From: Coxiellaceae bacterium
GTDB taxonomy: Bacteria > Pseudomonadota > Gammaproteobacteria > Coxiellales > Coxiellaceae
Length of the DNA stretch: 64,000 nt
Assembly: GCA_029212885.1 (NCBI GenBank)
Contig: JARGPC010000009.1
Span: 26,374-90,373 of the forward strand
Direction of reading: 5' to 3'
The translations under genes and the position numbers were made by a program. Positions 16,739-26,998 of the stretch are shown here, piece by piece (the stretch's first letter is position 1; every line of letters starts with the position of its first letter). The notes beneath the pieces were generated by a model. The model was not told the DNA's origin, searched no databases, and saw only the letters and a list, made by a program, of their open reading frames with translations.

Positions 16739-17947
16739 TCAACAGATAGACACGCGACGTTCTGCCTGTTTGCTTTCAGGTTTATCCATTCCTTCTTCTG
16801 CAGCGGTTACTCTCGGGCAGCGACTGCCAACAGGGGCTGGTGTGCTTGATGATACTTCGGGGATATACGCTGGATTCATGTGAACTTTTGGCTGAGGTGT
16901 TTTTTGTGTTTTACCGCACAAGCATTCTCCCACCTTATACAGTAATAATGCCATCCCTGTAGAGAAAGTGGTTAATGCCATTTGCCCTGTGATTGTTAAT
17001 GAAGTATCGGCAATGCGACTAGCGGTATCGAGGTGATTTTGATCGGCCAAATAATGCGGCGCACAACTGACAAACCAGTCGACAAGAAAATTAACGCTAG
17101 CGATAGTGAGTACTTTGGCTTTATTATCACGTAACCAAGGAATAACTTGTGTTATGTGAGCGACTTTTGTCATGCGGGTTAAGCCCAGCACAACAGGCAG
17201 TGCTGCCGTAAAGCCAAACATGCCAGTCGTGCCTAGGGTATCTGATAAACCTTTAGTGAGCTCTGGGGCGGCGAGGACTAATGATTTAAATATAATTAAT
17301 GGTCCGAGTTTAGTTAACGCCGCAGCGGTAGGAATTAAGTGGGTTGCACGCAGTTGAATGCCTAGATCGTTATGATGAATCGCTTCGGCGATGCCGCGTG
17401 ACAATATATTCATTGGTATTAGCATTATTGGCACAAGCGAGAACCAGCGTTCGTAACTATCCGCCGCTTCATCACTGACCAATGGAGAGATGGCTAATGG
17501 TAATATTGCAGAGCAAAAGCTCATCGTGAGGAATGTTATTGCGTGTGTTTGTTTGACGCGTAATTGTGTTTGTTGTTGTCTAGCGAGGTCTTTGCGGATG
17601 ATGTCAATTATATCTGCCCGTTGATCCTCAGGTAATGCATCATAGAGGGCGAGTCGAGTCGAGTCACTGCGAATGTGCTGGAGGACTGGTGGGGGAGATG
17701 GTGTTGTGACTACGGCTGTTGTATGTGCCTTTTCTTTGCGCTCAAAGACAAATGATAAGGCGTAAATAAGCGCGAGCGGTAGTAATAAGTAGCAGGCCAT
17801 TTTGTTTAGTAAGGCAAACCCAGTGCCTTGTTTGAGGACGGATGTGCGTTCACTGTAAAAGTAGCTATCGGCGCCAGCCATGCGTAATACAGCGATAGTT
17901 ATCAAGCCAAATTTTACGGCGTCAGGGTGTATTTTAGGTAATCTCAT
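16739..17947 (-). CDS. Unknown multi-spanning membrane protein
   Basis: 402-aa protein with about five or six hydrophobic segments (near residues 10-27, 49-68, 133-155, 168-180, 215-255, 305-340) and a charged cytosolic linker around residues 70-130. The C-terminal 50 residues are polar, Pro- and Ser-rich with several basic residues and an end RRVSIC. No family is recognised. The gene stands alone between the delta-60 gene and purL. The soluble loops and unusual polar tail resemble those of intracellular-bacterial accessory membrane proteins, which is only an impression. Confidence 0.7.
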   Translation of the reverse strand: MRLPKIHPDAVKFGLITIAVLRMAGADSYFYSERTSVLKQGTGFALLNKMACYLLLPLALIYALSFVFERKEKAHTTAVVTTPSPPPVLQHIRSDSTRLALYDALPEDQRADIIDIIRKDLARQQQTQLRVKQTHAITFLTMSFCSAILPLAISPLVSDEAADSYERWFSLVPIMLIPMNILSRGIAEAIHHNDLGIQLRATHLIPTAAALTKLGPLIIFKSLVLAAPELTKGLSDTLGTTGMFGFTAALPVVLGLTRMTKVAHITQVIPWLRDNKAKVLTIASVNFLVDWFVSCAPHYLADQNHLDTASRIADTSLTITGQMALTTFSTGMALLLYKVGECLCGKTQKTPQPKVHMNPAYIPEVSSSTPAPVGSRCPRVTAAEEGMDKPESKQAERRVSIC

Positions 17948-18314
17948 TATAATTCAACCAGTTAAAATCCAATAAAAATTCATATTTATATTACTAATAG
18001 ATATTACTACATTACCCGTTAGTGTGCAAGATGTACTTTTTGGTTGATTACATCCGGCGCAAGCCGTGCAAGATAAAGACAAGGCAACCATGGGTTCCTT
18101 TGGTGGTGTTGAGATGGTTTTCGATGACTTTAAAGCGAAGATTAATATAGGTAAGCGTTGAATATGTATTACCGTATGCTTTGGGTTAAGGTTTGTTTCT
18201 ACAGTATGAGGGTGAAATGAAAGCAGCCCTACCTAGCCCGTGATAAACCCTTGCTTGCTTTCGATCCAAACCCATAAATGCTATAGTACCCGCGTCTTTA
18301 ACCGGGGTAAGATC
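17948..18314. other. Intergenic stretch before purL with a possible gene remnant
   Basis: No complete gene. From about 18052 the plus strand reads an open frame of about 37 codons ending in TGA near 18161 (contains TMGSFGGVEMVFDDFKAKIN); it lacks a sensible start and ribosome site and looks like the 3' remnant of a lost gene, unidentified. The last 40 bp hold the purL promoter. Confidence 0.35.
18279..18287 (+). promoter_or_regulatory. Extended -10 promoter for purL
   Basis: TGCTATAGT, an extended -10 element (TGn then a 5/6 match to TATAAT), 28 bp before the purL start at 18315. No convincing -35 at 17 bp, which extended -10 promoters can do without. Confidence 0.5.
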
Positions 18315-21300
18315 ATGCTGATATTTGTAGGCCGTTCGGCTTTGAGTTCCTTTAGGCAGCAACAGCTGCAAACACCATTTCAAGCACGCTATATTTACTG
18401 TGTATCACGTAAAGCGGGGGCGGTGATACCACAAGATGACTTGATGGCTTTATTGCAGGCCGATGAATTGGTGAGCAGTTTAAGCTGTGAGGATGGTTTT
18501 TGTGTGGTGCCACGATTGGGTACAATTTCACCATGGTCATCGAAAGCGACAGATATTGCGCAATATTGCGGTTTTGATGGTATTGAACGCATTGAGCGTG
18601 GCGTTTGGTATCAGTTTGATCAGGCGTGGTTGGACATGGGTGACCAGCAACGCCAGCAGGTGGTGGATGATTTACATGACTCAATGACAGAGTCTGTAAT
18701 TACTCAGTCGCAACACTTATCGCAATTGTTTACCGAAACGAAGCCGCAGCCATTAAATCATATTGCTGTATTGGCGGAAGGTCGTAAGGCTTTGGAACAA
18801 GCCAATCAACAAATGGGTTTGGCATTATCGGAAGATGAGATTGACTACTTATTCGATGCCTACCAAGATTTAGGTCGTGATCCGACTGATGCTGAATTGA
18901 TGATGTTTGCTCAGGTTAATTCCGAGCATTGTCGTCATAAAATTTTTAATGCGGTTAATATTGTTCATAATGAGCCTAGTGAACACTCATTGTTTTCGAT
19001 GATACGCAATACTTACAAACAACATCCCGATAAAGTAGCGGTGGCCTACAGTGATAATTCGGCAGTCGTGAAAGGACCGATAGCCAATCGATTTTATGCG
19101 GATCCGGCGAGTAATGCTTATCATGAATCGACTGAGTTAGCGCATTATGTATTCAAGGTTGAAACGCATAATCACCCAACGGCGATATCACCTTTTGCTG
19201 GTGCCGCTACTGGTTCTGGTGGTGAGATTCGTGATGAAGCAGCGACGGGTCGTGGTGCACAAGCTAAAGCAGGGTTATGTGGTTTCTCGGTATCGCATTT
19301 GCATATCCCTGGTTTGGTGCAGCCGTGGGAATTTTGCAGTGGTAAGCCAGCGAATACGGCATCAGCACTACAGATTATGTTGGAAGGACCAATTGGGGCT
19401 GCAGCATTTAATAATGAGTTTGGTCGACCGAATTTATGTGGTTACTTTCGCAGTTGCGAGATGACGTTAAACACAGATTTTGGTGAGGTGATACGCGGTT
19501 ATCATAAGCCAATTATGATTGCTGGTGGCTTGGGTCAAATCCGTGATCAGCAAGTTATGAAGCTGCCATTAAAGGCGGAAACCTGCTTGATTGTATTGGG
19601 TGGGCCGGGCATGCCGATTGGTTTAGGTGGCGGAGCGGCGTCATCGATTAGTTCCGGCGATAATAAAGCGGATTTAGATTTTGCTTCGGTGCAGCGTGCA
19701 AATCCGGAAATGGAGCGCCGTGCACAAGAAGTGATTAACACTTGTTGGGCGATGGGTGATGATAATCCGATTGTGAGTATTCATGATGTTGGTGCCGGTG
19801 GTTTATCGAATGCGATGCCTGAATTAGTGGAAGCCGATGACTTGGGCGCATATTTAGATATTCGCAAGATCCCGTTAGATGCACCGGGTATGAGTCCATT
19901 AGAGATATGGTGCAATGAGTCACAAGAGCGTTATGTATTGGCGGTTGATAAGCAGTATGTAGAACAATTTAAAGCTATTTGTCAGCGTGAAAGATGCCCA
20001 GTAGCCGTATTGGGGCAGGCAACTATATCGAAGCAATTACAAGTGGCTGACCCGTTATTAAAGCAAGATGCCGTGCATCTGCCGATGGATGTTTTATTTG
20101 AAAAAATCCCGCCTTTGGAGCGCAATTTAAAGCCTGCTAACTACTATAAACCGCAACCTTTCGACAGTGTTGGTATTGAGTTAGCTGATGCGATTAAGCG
20201 TGTGTTGCAATTTCCAGCAGTAGCAGATAAATCCTTTTTGATTACGATAGGGGACCGCAGTGTGACCGGCATGGTGGCGCGTGATCAAATGGTTGGCCCA
20301 TGGCAGGTACCGGTTAGTGATGTCGCTGTAACGGCCAATAGCTTTGATGGCTTTGGCGGTGAAGCCATGGCGATGGGCGAGCGTGCTCCTGTAGCGTTAT
20401 TGCATCATGCGGCATCAGCCCGTTTGGCGGTGGGTGAAGCGATAACCAATATGGCAGCTGCTGCAATTGATGATATTAGTGATTTGGTGTTGTCTGCAAA
20501 TTGGATGGCGGCAGCAGATTATGATGGCGAAGGTTTGGGTTTGTATGAGGCAGTTCAAACGGTAGGGATGGAGTTATGCCCAGCGTTGGGTATTGCAATT
20601 CCTGTAGGTAAAGATTCATTATCGATGCGTACTAAGTGGCAACAAGATGGCCAGGTGCGCAGTGTTACTTCGCCACTGTCATTAGTGATTAGTGCCAGTG
20701 CATGCGTAAGTGATATTCGTAAAACATTAACGCCGCAAGTGCGTACTGATCAAGGTGATACTGAATTATTGTTACTGGACTTAGGTAAGGGTTCTAACTG
20801 TTTAGGTGCGTCGGTATTGTCGCAGGTTTATAATCAATTGGGTGATAGACCTGCTGATGTTGATGACCCGGTGACATTAAAAATATTCTTTAGTGAAGTT
20901 CAGCGTTTAAATCGTGAGGATTCAATTTTAGCTTATCATGATCGCTCTGATGGCGGTTTATTAGCTACGGTAACCGAGATGATGTTTGCCGGTGGCGTTG
21001 GGGTTACGATAGATCTTGATAGTAAAGGACCAGAGCTTCTAGCAGCATTATTTAGTGAGGAATTGGGTGCTGTCATTCAGGTGCGTAAAGCGCAAAGTGC
21101 TGCTATTCAGCATCAATTAAGTGAAGCAGGTCTGGGTGGCTGTGTGCAAGTGATTGGTTATTTAAATGATGATGATGAATTGCATATCAATGCTTGCGGT
21201 GAGCAGGTTTACCAACAAGCGCGTACAGTGCTGCATCGTTTGTGGTCAGAAACCAGTTATGAATTACAGAAGCTGCGTGACAACCCGAATTGTGCGCAGC

Positions 21301-22163
21301 AGGAATACGATGATTTATTGCGTGCTGATAGGAAAGGTGTTTGTGCTCAGCTGAACTTTGATGCCAGTGAAGATGTTTCGGCACCCTATATTAGTGTAGG
21401 TAAAAAACCAAAATGCGCGATCTTGCGTGAGCAGGGGGTGAATGGTCATGTGGAAATGGCATCGGCATTTCATCAGGCAGGGTTTGAATCAATTGATGTG
21501 CACATGAATGATTTAATTGAGGGTCGTGTGCAATTGAGTGACTTTCATGGCCTGGCGGCTTGTGGCGGTTTCTCATACGGTGATGTTTTGGGTGCGGGGC
21601 GTGGTTGGGCGCAAGGTATCTTGCATCATGAAAACTTGCAGCAACAATTTAGTGACTATTTTCAGCGTGAGAATACATTTACATTGGGTGTTTGTAATGG
21701 CTGTCAGATGTTATCAGAGTTAAAGGCTATGATCCCAGGTGCTGAGCATTGGCCATTGTTTTTGCCGAATCAATCGCAACAATTTGAAGCGCGCTTAGTC
21801 AGTGTTCGTGTGGAGGATAGTCCTTCTATATTATTGCGCGATATGCAGGGCAGCTGTTTACCTGTTGTTGTGGCTCATGGTGAAGGCTATGCTGATTTTT
21901 CAAGTGGTGATACTAATCAAGCACAAATCACTTTGCGTTATGTTGATGATCAAGCGCAAGTGACTGAGCGTTATCCTTACAATCCAAATGGCAGTGATCA
22001 GGGTGTGACCGGTTTAACTACTACCGATGGTCGAGTAACGATTATGATGCCTCACCCAGAGCGGGTGGTGCGTAAAGTGCAATTATCGTGGTGCCCACAA
22101 GACTGGCCAGTAGATAGTCCATGGCTCCGGCTATTTAGAAATGCGCGAGCCTGGTTAGGTTAG
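18315..22163 (+). CDS. purL: Phosphoribosylformylglycinamidine synthase PurL (large, single-chain)
   Basis: Fourth step of purine synthesis: converts FGAR and glutamine to FGAM with ATP. 1282 aa, the long gammaproteobacterial form. Domains: N-terminal PurS-like region, linker (residues about 170-230), two AIRS-type ATP-binding halves ([20 protein letters not shown] with the [17 protein letters not shown] segment; second half with [11 protein letters not shown]) and a C-terminal class I glutamine amidotransferase with nucleophile Cys in GVCNGCQM and His/Glu in [12 protein letters not shown] 18315 is chosen because it gives the conserved beginning ([14 protein letters not shown]) and is preceded by GGGGTAAG; the frame is open further upstream but without a better start. 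Confidence 0.97.
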   Translation: MLIFVGRSALSSFRQQQLQTPFQARYIYCVSRKAGAVIPQDDLMALLQADELVSSLSCEDGFCVVPRLGTISPWSSKATDIAQYCGFDGIERIERGVWYQFDQAWLDMGDQQRQQVVDDLHDSMTESVITQSQHLSQLFTETKPQPLNHIAVLAEGRKALEQANQQMGLALSEDEIDYLFDAYQDLGRDPTDAELMMFAQVNSEHCRHKIFNAVNIVHNEPSEHSLFSMIRNTYKQHPDKVAVAYSDNSAVVKGPIANRFYADPASNAYHESTELAHYVFKVETHNHPTAISPFAGAATGSGGEIRDEAATGRGAQAKAGLCGFSVSHLHIPGLVQPWEFCSGKPANTASALQIMLEGPIGAAAFNNEFGRPNLCGYFRSCEMTLNTDFGEVIRGYHKPIMIAGGLGQIRDQQVMKLPLKAETCLIVLGGPGMPIGLGGGAASSISSGDNKADLDFASVQRANPEMERRAQEVINTCWAMGDDNPIVSIHDVGAGGLSNAMPELVEADDLGAYLDIRKIPLDAPGMSPLEIWCNESQERYVLAVDKQYVEQFKAICQRERCPVAVLGQATISKQLQVADPLLKQDAVHLPMDVLFEKIPPLERNLKPANYYKPQPFDSVGIELADAIKRVLQFPAVADKSFLITIGDRSVTGMVARDQMVGPWQVPVSDVAVTANSFDGFGGEAMAMGERAPVALLHHAASARLAVGEAITNMAAAAIDDISDLVLSANWMAAADYDGEGLGLYEAVQTVGMELCPALGIAIPVGKDSLSMRTKWQQDGQVRSVTSPLSLVISASACVSDIRKTLTPQVRTDQGDTELLLLDLGKGSNCLGASVLSQVYNQLGDRPADVDDPVTLKIFFSEVQRLNREDSILAYHDRSDGGLLATVTEMMFAGGVGVTIDLDSKGPELLAALFSEELGAVIQVRKAQSAAIQHQLSEAGLGGCVQVIGYLNDDDELHINACGEQVYQQARTVLHRLWSETSYELQKLRDNPNCAQQEYDDLLRADRKGVCAQLNFDASEDVSAPYISVGKKPKCAILREQGVNGHVEMASAFHQAGFESIDVHMNDLIEGRVQLSDFHGLAACGGFSYGDVLGAGRGWAQGILHHENLQQQFSDYFQRENTFTLGVCNGCQMLSELKAMIPGAEHWPLFLPNQSQQFEARLVSVRVEDSPSILLRDMQGSCLPVVVAHGEGYADFSSGDTNQAQITLRYVDDQAQVTERYPYNPNGSDQGVTGLTTTDGRVTIMMPHPERVVRKVQLSWCPQDWPVDSPWLRLFRNARAWLG

Positions 22164-22274
22164 CTAAATACTATCGATAATTTACACTTAAAATCAACAG
22201 AATAGGTCGAAAAATTATTTCTCCTGGTGTTGTATACTTAGTCAATGGAATGGGACTGTATAAGGTTGAAGTGA

Positions 22275-24569
22275 GTGATAAAGGGGCGTCAGACGTTTTT
22301 ATCGTTAACATGGTTGCACTGGGTAATTCTGTTAGCCTCTGTGGTACTTACGGTGGGTGCCTGGTGGATTACTTCCTCTCAAACAGAGAAAAATAATACG
22401 GCTAAATTTCAACGTGAAGCTAATCAAGTGGTTAGTTTAATACAAGAGCGTATGGAAAAATACGTTGATGCATTGAATAGTGGCGCTGCCTATGTTGTTG
22501 CGGTAGATAACAAAGTTACACAGCGTGGTTGGAAGAAATTCGCGAGTCGATTAAATCTGGAAAATAAATATAAGGGTATTAATGGTATTGGCGTCATTTA
22601 TGCGATCCCTAAGCAAAATCGTGATGCATTTTTAAAGCAGCAACATGAACAAGGTAATGCGTTTGTAATTTATCCAGAACATGGTCATCATACATTATTA
22701 CCTATCACCTTTATTGAGCCTCTAAACATCAATAAATCAGCCTTGGGGTTGGATGTGGCTCATGAGATCAATCGTCTCAATGCAGCTGAATTAGCTAAAA
22801 AGACTGGTAAGCCCACGGTGACAGGTCCGATTACTCTCGTTCAGGATGACAAAAAGACACCAGGTTTCTTATTGTATGTACCACTATATAAAAACAAAGC
22901 AGTAAAAAATGGTTCGAAACTGTATGGTTATATTTATGCACCTTTTATCGTATACAAGTTAATGGGTGGGGTGTTAGCTCAAGAAAGCAGGTATGTGCAT
23001 ATTACCATTTCGGATGATGGTGTAACCATTTTTCAAGACAGTACTGCTGCTATTCCAGATACGGCGTCTCCGTTTTATTTTAATAAATCAATATCTATGT
23101 ATGGCCGCCAATGGGATATACAGGTATGGCCAACGCAAGCGTTTATGTCTGGTTTAGATGTCAGCTTGCCATTCTATATTCTTATCGCAGGTTTTATTGT
23201 TGAGCTGTCGCTATTGATAGTGTTTATTGTGTTGGCGCGTTCACATAAAAATGCAGTTGAGTACGGGGAAGGTTTAACCATCGAATTGAAGCAAATGGTT
23301 AACCGAGACTACTTAACTGCGTTACCAAATCGTATGTGCTTTATTGATCAGCTATCTTCAATAATTACTGCATCTCCTTTTGAGAATATAGCCTTGTTGT
23401 ATTTAGATTTAGATGATTTTAAAAATATCAATGATGCACTTGGTCACACGTTTGGTGATGATTTGTTGGTTAAAGTGTCTGAGCGTATGCAGTTTCTTAT
23501 TAGCTCAATGGAGGTCGACAGTGTGTTTTTAGCGCGGATTGGTGGTGATGAGTTCGCAATTATTTTAATTAATGGAGATATTGAAGCCAGTAGTACGCGT
23601 GTTGCTAAGCGTATTACTCACGCAATTGAAGAAGAGTTTGTTATTCATGGGCGCGAAATACATATCAACTGCAGTATCGGAATTGCAACATGTAAGATAT
23701 TGCAACAGAAAAAAATACTGCCGGGGGAACAGGTAAAAATATTGTTAAAATACGCAGACATTGCGATGTATGATGCCAAGAATCGTGGTAAAAACCAGTT
23801 TTCTCAGTTTGATGAGTATCTTTTAGAATACAGTGAGAAGCAGGCTAACATTGAATTGCAGTTACATAGTTCTGTTACAGCTGATGAGTTAACTATGGTG
23901 TATCAACCGATATACAAAGCGGATGGTTTACAAATACATGCGTTGGAGTCATTAGTGCGTTGGCATAATAAAGAGTTGGGTGAGGTTAAGCCGATGGATT
24001 TTATTCCATTAGCAGAAAAGACAGGTTTTATGGTTCGCTTGGGCTGGCATATATTTGAATTGATTTTTCGACAAATTGAACGCTGGCACCAAGAAGGTAG
24101 TGAGTATAAAGATTGCAAAATATCGATTAACTGTTCAACAGTGCAATTACAAGATAAGCAATTTATTTCTATGTTCGTATCATTATTAAGAAAGTATCAG
24201 ATTGACCCTTCGCAGATTATTGTTGAAATAACAGAAACCTCAATGATGGAAGATATTGATGAAAAGATATCTGTTTTATACGATCTAACTACTTTGGGCA
24301 TTAACGTATCGATTGATGATTTTGGTACCGGCTATTCTTCGTTGAATTATCTAGAGCGACTACCTGTTAGCTATTTAAAGATTGATAAGTCATTTGTATC
24401 TCGAATGTCTGGTGGGCAGAATGAAATGGTGGGTAATATTATTAAGATTAGCCACCTTTGCGGTGTTGAGGTTGTGGCGGAAGGTGTTGAAACATCACAG
24501 CAAGTGGAGTGGCTGGTTAAATCTGGTTGTGATTATTTGCAGGGGTTTTATTTTAAAGCGCAGATTTAA
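22275..24569 (+). CDS. CHASE-GGDEF-EAL cyclic-di-GMP signalling protein
   Basis: Membrane sensor that may make and break c-di-GMP. TM1 near residues 12-30, a periplasmic CHASE domain (about 60-260; GINGIGVIYAIPKQNRDAF, ALGLDVAHEINRLNA), TM2 near 295-318, a GGDEF domain (LDLDDFKNINDALGHTFGDD, RIGGDEFAI) and an EAL domain with the motif as ESL (HALESLVRWHN), EITETSMMED, DDFGTGYSSL, KIDKSFV and AEGVET. The catalytic acidic residues of both domains are kept, so either activity is possible; the RxxD inhibitory I-site before GGDEF is absent. Starts at GTG 22275. Solitary gene after purL. Confidence 0.92.
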   Translation: MIKGRQTFLSLTWLHWVILLASVVLTVGAWWITSSQTEKNNTAKFQREANQVVSLIQERMEKYVDALNSGAAYVVAVDNKVTQRGWKKFASRLNLENKYKGINGIGVIYAIPKQNRDAFLKQQHEQGNAFVIYPEHGHHTLLPITFIEPLNINKSALGLDVAHEINRLNAAELAKKTGKPTVTGPITLVQDDKKTPGFLLYVPLYKNKAVKNGSKLYGYIYAPFIVYKLMGGVLAQESRYVHITISDDGVTIFQDSTAAIPDTASPFYFNKSISMYGRQWDIQVWPTQAFMSGLDVSLPFYILIAGFIVELSLLIVFIVLARSHKNAVEYGEGLTIELKQMVNRDYLTALPNRMCFIDQLSSIITASPFENIALLYLDLDDFKNINDALGHTFGDDLLVKVSERMQFLISSMEVDSVFLARIGGDEFAIILINGDIEASSTRVAKRITHAIEEEFVIHGREIHINCSIGIATCKILQQKKILPGEQVKILLKYADIAMYDAKNRGKNQFSQFDEYLLEYSEKQANIELQLHSSVTADELTMVYQPIYKADGLQIHALESLVRWHNKELGEVKPMDFIPLAEKTGFMVRLGWHIFELIFRQIERWHQEGSEYKDCKISINCSTVQLQDKQFISMFVSLLRKYQIDPSQIIVEITETSMMEDIDEKISVLYDLTTLGINVSIDDFGTGYSSLNYLERLPVSYLKIDKSFVSRMSGGQNEMVGNIIKISHLCGVEVVAEGVETSQQVEWLVKSGCDYLQGFYFKAQI

Positions 24570-24570
24570 T

Positions 24571-24702
24571 TCTGTCATACCGGGCTTGAGGCTGTCGTCC
24601 CGGACTTGAGGTTGTTATCCTGGACTTGAGGTTGTTATCCTGGACTTGAGGTTGTTATCCCGGACTTGAGGTTGTCATCCCGGACCCCGATCCGGGAACC
24701 AG
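24571..24702. repeat. Palindromic repeat array A: six 20-bp half-units, last one completed to a palindrome
   Basis: Starts directly after the stop of the GGDEF-EAL gene. Units of 20 bp begin at 24571, 24591, 24611, 24631, 24651 and 24671 with core GTTGTTATCCTGGACTTGAG and 1-4 changes each; the last continues to the mirror half (CCGGACCCCGATCCGGG) to make a hairpin ending in CCAG at 24702. Same family as the elements at 24820, 26798, 27511, 28929 and 43356. Confidence 0.9.
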
Positions 24703-24718
24703 TAACTTATCAGCAACT

Positions 24719-24810
24719 AAGGCGCACAGCGTACCTCTTTTACTTCATGGCTCGCTTCACTCCGTTCCGCTGGGCTTTTACTTCCGTAAAAGAGGCACCC
24801 TATACACCTT
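24719..24810. repeat. 92-bp hairpin-forming repeat element B, copy 1
   Basis: Near-identical to 56220-56310. Internal stem GTACCTCTTTTAC / GTAAAAGAGGCAC; starts AAGGCGCACAGCG and ends TATACACCTT. The immediate flanks CAGCAAC (24711-24717) and GTTGCTG (24811-24817) are inverted repeats of each other and differ from the flanks of copy 2. The copy is sandwiched between two arrays of the first repeat family. Confidence 0.88.
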
Positions 24811-24819
24811 GTTGCTGTT

Positions 24820-24871
24820 GTTGTCATCCCGGATTTGAGGTTGTCATCCCGGACCCCGATCCGGGATCCAG
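24820..24871. repeat. Palindromic repeat array A2: one 20-bp half-unit plus full palindrome
   Basis: One 20-bp unit (24820-24839) then a complete element (24840-24871) with palindrome CCCGGACCCCGATCCGGG. It ends 6 bp short of the MFS transporter stop codon. Confidence 0.88.
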
Positions 24872-24877
24872 TTATAA

Positions 24878-26203
24878 TCAGTGCGGCCGCTGCTCATTAT
24901 GTTGATCAATGCGAGAGCCTGTATCTTTTACAAAGTACATTAAACCCAAGGTGATTAACATTGAGACTGGCATAATGGTCATCGCAATGGTGTAGTCGTG
25001 CACGGAGTAAGTTTCTGCGCCGACTTTACCAATGGTATGGTGAACCATGTCTAGCAAGAATCCAGTGGCGGGTTGGAATATTACACCACCAATCATAACT
25101 AAGGTATTGGTGAAGGCAATAACGGTACCGGTTGAGCGTAATGAAAAGTTTTCTTTAGCCAGAGCAAACACCAAAGGGTGTGCGCCAGTAAAAGCACCAA
25201 CAAAAAAGAATAAGACGAAGGTTAAACCAGTGCCGGGGGTGATGCCGAGTGGTGGTAAATAGACGATGGCTGTAAATAGAATTAAGTTACCGACTACGCA
25301 GTAAGTGATCGGTTTCCATCGATTGCGAAATTTATCTGATAGTAAGCCAAAAATTGGACCAACAATAATCCAGCCGGCAAAAAAGAATGATATTGCATGG
25401 TCAGCGTTGGTTTCGGAGAGATGATAAACCGATTTTAAAAATGGAATACCCCAAACGTCACCGACAACGGAAGATGGCAGGTAATATAAACAACCAACAA
25501 TACCAATCAGCCATATTTGTTTGCTAGTAGCGATATTCTTTAGGCGATTTAAGATTTTTCGTGGGTCATATAGGTTGATGTTATGTGCTGGGTGAGCTGT
25601 TTTTTCAGGGCGATCCTTTAGTACGAATAGAATCAGTAGTGCAATAATTACACCTGAAACGATTAACCAGGTTTCTGACTCACGAAAACCAGCTGATTGA
25701 TTAATGTGACCAAGGATTTCATCAGTAAAAATACCACCAAGCATGCCTAATGAATCAGCGATAGTCGTGGCGATGCCAAAGCGATCGGCGGGCAACCATA
25801 TCGATGCGACTTTTAATGTCGCGACATAAGCAAATGATGCACCAAAGCCGATAATCATGCGGCCGATTTGGGCGATCATGATATTGTCATAGTAGTGAAT
25901 CAGACCTATGCCGAATAAGCACGATAAGCAGGCAAGAAACAGTGTTTTATAAATGCTTATGCGGTCAACGATAATGCCGGCGGGTATTTGCATAGCTGTG
26001 TAAGTAATATAGTAGCAGGCAGTGAAAAAACCAAATTGGGTGGCGTTGATTTGAAAGGCGCGGGTAAACTGGGTTTCAATGGTGCTAGGATAGATGCGTA
26101 AGATGATATCATAGAAATAAAACAGGCCTGCGATGGACCAAATGATCCATGGGATCATGCTTGGCGTGATAAATTTTATTTTATGTAAGTTAATTTTAAA
26201 CAT
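24878..26203 (-). CDS. MFS transporter
   Basis: Twelve-helix major facilitator of 441 aa in the inner membrane. Conserved features: N-terminal YFYDIILRIYPS motif, loop 2-3 signature (IPAGIIVDRISIYKT) and TM4-5 region RMIIGFGASFAYVATLKV. It is clearly paralogous to the MFS protein at 54895-56178 (shared pattern of RMIIG, GLGMLGG-like SLGMLGGIF, and VWGIPF). Proteins of this type are numerous in Legionella and Coxiella, where some carry amino acids or nucleosides; the substrate here is unknown. No partner genes nearby. Confidence 0.9.
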   Translation of the reverse strand: MFKINLHKIKFITPSMIPWIIWSIAGLFYFYDIILRIYPSTIETQFTRAFQINATQFGFFTACYYITYTAMQIPAGIIVDRISIYKTLFLACLSCLFGIGLIHYYDNIMIAQIGRMIIGFGASFAYVATLKVASIWLPADRFGIATTIADSLGMLGGIFTDEILGHINQSAGFRESETWLIVSGVIIALLILFVLKDRPEKTAHPAHNINLYDPRKILNRLKNIATSKQIWLIGIVGCLYYLPSSVVGDVWGIPFLKSVYHLSETNADHAISFFFAGWIIVGPIFGLLSDKFRNRWKPITYCVVGNLILFTAIVYLPPLGITPGTGLTFVLFFFVGAFTGAHPLVFALAKENFSLRSTGTVIAFTNTLVMIGGVIFQPATGFLLDMVHHTIGKVGAETYSVHDYTIAMTIMPVSMLITLGLMYFVKDTGSRIDQHNEQRPH

Positions 26204-26333
26204 ACTGCCTCATTTTATTTACTTATACAGTTCCCACACATTCCCTCTTGAGATTCTTCCTTTTTTTGTCGGCACATACTACCGACGGAGGATGTTTTGT
26301 CCTCAGCGTAATTTATATGGTGATAATTACGAG

Positions 26334-26639
26334 TTAGCTATTTTCACTTTGCTCTTTTGCTACGATCGAGCCATCAGTGAAAACATAGTCTTTGAGTTCT
26401 TTATCAAAGCTTGGGTCGCGGCGACGAATCCACTCCAGCACCATGGCGGCGTGTTCTTTTTCTTCATCGCGGTTGTGTTTGAGGATGGCCCGTAGGTCAT
26501 CATCTTTGCAGGCGTCGACACGTTGGTTATACCAATCAACAGCTTCTAGTTCTTCCATTAAAGAAATTATTGCGCGGTGCATGTCGCGCGTCTCGTCACT
26601 GAGTTCTTCTACTGGTTCATGATATCCTTCGTTTGCCAT
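26334..26639 (-). CDS. Encapsulated-ferritin-like (EncFtn) protein without encapsulin
   Basis: 101-aa two-helix ferritin of the EncFtn family, whose members dimerise and decamerise to form ferroxidase centres. The signatures are LMEELEAVDWYNQR and HNRDEEKEHAAMVLEWIRRR; spacing suggests ligands E30, E60 and H63. In Rhodospirillum rubrum and relatives the protein is cargo of an encapsulin nanocompartment, carries a C-terminal targeting peptide and is next to the shell gene. Here the protein stops about 15 residues after the fold (DGSIVAKEQSENS), with no targeting peptide, and no shell gene occurs in the window. It lies alone between an MFS gene and ppiB. Likely role: iron oxidation or peroxide detoxification in the cytosol. 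Confidence 0.88.
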   Translation of the reverse strand: MANEGYHEPVEELSDETRDMHRAIISLMEELEAVDWYNQRVDACKDDDLRAILKHNRDEEKEHAAMVLEWIRRRDPSFDKELKDYVFTDGSIVAKEQSENS

Positions 26640-26797
26640 TGTTGCCCCTTATCACTGAAAATGCTTGCTCATTCTAGCGGCTAGGGTGGGGTGGTGCAAG
26701 CCCGTAATGTTCTCAAACGTACGAATGACATGATTGATCTATTCCTGGTCGTTGCTCTTGCTTGCAAGCTGCCCCCGGGTGGTATCAAGGCGCACTC

Positions 26798-26887
26798 TGT
26801 CATCCCGGCCCCCGTGTTGTCATCCCGGCCCCCGTGTTGTCATCCCGGCCCCCGTGTTGTCATCCCGGCCCCCGAGCCGGGATCCAG
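26798..26887. repeat. Palindromic repeat array C: three 20-bp half-units plus full palindrome
   Basis: Units TGTCATCCCGGCCCCCGTGT at 26798, 26818 and 26838 (identical) followed by the complete element 26858-26887, palindrome CCCGGCCCCCGAGCCGGG then ATCCAG. It fills much of the 359-bp gap between the ferritin gene and ppiB; nothing else coding is seen there. Confidence 0.92.
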
Positions 26888-26998
26888 TCTAATGGGTATC
26901 TCTGTACCACATCATCGACTGAGAGAGGCTAGGTTGATTTCCAATCTTCCTCTTGAGTGGGTATACTCTGCGCCAACATTCATTAACAAGGCAAAGCA

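Noticed and set aside
17948..18314. Purine riboswitch before purL
   Set aside because: The gap shows a plausible promoter and only a 28-bp region before the start; there is no room or motif for an aptamer.
18352..18684. Minus-strand open frames inside purL
   Set aside because: Antisense shadows of purL, which has unambiguous conserved domains throughout.
24571..24690. 20-bp tandem repeats resembling a CRISPR array
   Set aside because: Units are contiguous with no spacers, end in a palindrome, and there are no cas genes; they are half-palindrome duplications.
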